In this document: in pieces, positions 4,860 to 5,335 of the stretch
Layout of the letters: each line of letters starts with the position of its first letter
Position numbering within the stretch: position 1 is the stretch's first letter
DNA from: Gammaproteobacteria bacterium
Lineage (GTDB): Bacteria; Pseudomonadota; Gammaproteobacteria; S144-34
DNA length: 5,335 bases
Assembly: GCA_015494165.1 (NCBI GenBank)
Contig: WGBS01000312.1
Span: 1-5,335 of the forward strand
Direction: 5' to 3'
Position numbers and translations under genes: made by a program
Notes under the pieces: model-generated
Told to the model about the DNA's origin: nothing
What the model saw: only the letters and a program-made list of their open reading frames with translations
Database searches by the model: none

Positions 4860-5335
4860 GGGGCGCCTGCCGGTGGTCCTCGTGCCGGGCTGGGCGCTGC
4901 CCGCGGCCGCCTGGGCGGACGTCGCCGCCGACCTCGCGCCGGGGCGCGAGGTCGTGCTGCTCGACCTCCCGGGCCAGGGCGAGCGCCGCACCGAGCCGCC
5001 GGCGGCGGATCTCGATGGGCTCGCCGCGCGCCTGCTCGAAGCCGCGCCCGGGCGCGCGCTGTGGGCGGGCTGGTCCCTCGGCGGGCTCGCGGCGCTCGCC
5101 GCCGCGCTCGCCGCCCCGGAGCGGGTGGCGGGGCTCGCGCTGGTGGCGGCCACGCCGCGCTTCACGGCCGCGCCCGGCTGGCCCGGCGTCGGGCTCGCGG
5201 TGCTGCAGGGCTTCGCGCGCGCGCCCGGGCGCGGCTTCGAGCAGGCGCGCGGCGAGCCCATCGAGATCCGCCGCCGGCGGCTCGGTGCGGCGCTCGCCCT
5301 GGCCCGGGAGGTCGAGCAGCACGACCTCGCGCCCC
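4849..5335 (+). CDS. bioH: Pimeloyl-ACP methyl ester esterase BioH, partial; 3' part scrambled by an inverted copy
   Basis: BioH is an alpha/beta hydrolase that cleaves the methyl ester of pimeloyl-ACP, ending the BioC-BioH route to the pimeloyl chain. Residues 1-122 read as a normal BioH: VVLVPGW near residues 9-15 (PGW rather than the E. coli HGW, as I recall from Pseudomonas BioH too), LLDLPGQGERR, the nucleophile elbow GWSLGG with S76, APERVAGLALVAATPRF, and GWPGVGLAVLQGF, which matches the E. coli EWPGIKPDVLAGF region. From about residue 123 the sequence is antisense to the gene's own codons 32-70, because 5217-5335 is an exact reverse complement of 4941-5059. The open frame there is not genuine BioH. 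The catalytic Asp and His of the family would lie further on and are absent. The genuine gene probably continues normally in the organism. It overlaps bioF by 11 nt. Confidence 0.88.
   Translation, partial: MGREGRLPVVLVPGWALPAAAWADVAADLAPGREVVLLDLPGQGERRTEPPAADLDGLAARLLEAAPGRALWAGWSLGGLAALAAALAAPERVAGLALVAATPRFTAAPGWPGVGLAVLQGFARAPGRGFEQARGEPIEIRRRRLGAALALAREVEQHDLAP
4941..5059 (+). repeat. Left arm of a perfect 119-nt inverted repeat (native copy)
   Basis: This segment encodes BioH from about residue 32 to 70 in the correct frame, so it is the original copy. Its exact reverse complement occurs at 5217-5335, with 157 nt (5060-5216) between the arms. I compared the arms base by base: all 119 positions pair, and the match breaks at 5060/5216. 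Confidence 0.95.
5217..5335 (-). repeat. Right arm of the inverted repeat, likely chimeric sequence at the window end
   Basis: This segment is the exact reverse complement of 4941-5059 and runs to the last base of the window, so the arm may continue beyond it. Read on the minus strand it gives the BioH segment LLDLPGQGERRTEPP and what follows; read on the plus strand it replaces the expected middle of BioH. The junction lies in an alternating GCGCGC tract (about 5215-5222), which is self-complementary and could prime strand switching. Absolute identity points to an amplification or assembly fold-back rather than an old duplication. Confidence 0.93.

Noticed and set aside
3591..5261. Long minus-strand open frame of 556 codons under bioF and bioH, and a similar one at 2510-3817 under bioB
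   Set aside because: They are antisense to genes with intact catalytic motifs and consist of low-complexity Arg/Ala/Gly/Pro/His-rich sequence. Such frames arise because stop codons are rare at this GC content.
4207..5322. Minus-strand open frame of 371 codons whose first residues look like a real hydrolase
   Set aside because: Its first part (about 5322-5217) is BioH sequence read from the inverted copy; after that it turns into antisense low-complexity sequence. It is a product of the inverted repeat, not a gene.
4941..5335. Inverted repeat as the end of an insertion sequence or integron-like element
   Set aside because: The arms are BioH coding sequence, with no transposase or target duplication, and one arm ends at the window edge; a fold-back copy explains it better.

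Overview
The window is very GC-rich DNA, with G or C at nearly every third codon position, packed with genes. It carries pieces of two coenzyme pathways separated by a divergent comF gene. The gene families and their order (ubiC-ubiA; comF divergent from a bioB-bioF-bioH cluster), together with the use of UbiC and BioH, point to a proteobacterium, most likely a gammaproteobacterium. Closer placement (for example among high-GC Chromatiales/Ectothiorhodospiraceae-like lineages) would be a guess. Because GC is so high, stop codons are rare and long antisense reading frames appear by chance under every gene; I do not treat these as genes.

Left part (1-1468, plus strand): the 3' part of ubiC (chorismate lyase, cut by the window start), then a complete ubiA (4-hydroxybenzoate polyprenyltransferase) 4 nt later. 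These are the first two committed steps of ubiquinone synthesis. Middle (1459-2199, minus strand): a complete comF-family gene with four CxxC pairs and a phosphoribosyltransferase motif, convergent with ubiA and overlapping it by 10 nt.

Right part (from about 2192, plus strand): the comF/bio divergent region of about 100 nt holds a candidate BirA operator (two 9-nt half-sites, 15-nt spacer). It overlaps the -35 element of a candidate promoter and also the comF start codon. The operon then reads: a 134-residue membrane protein of unknown function (GTG start, strong Shine-Dalgarno), bioB, bioF and the start of bioH, with every junction overlapping. BioH releases the pimeloyl chain from its methyl ester, BioF makes 7-keto-8-aminopelargonate (KAPA), and BioB inserts sulfur in the last step. 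bioA, bioC and bioD are not in the window.

Most unusual points: (1) the last 119 nt (5217-5335) are an exact reverse complement of 4941-5059 inside bioH, so bioH stops being a real protein near residue 122. This looks like a fold-back or assembly chimera at a contig end, though a real inverted duplication is not excluded. (2) An unnamed small membrane protein is the first gene of an apparently biotin-regulated operon. (3) The putative BirA site could control comF as well as bio genes. I did not find a new defence, mobile or CRISPR-like system, and there are no RNA genes or insertion sequences that I can support.
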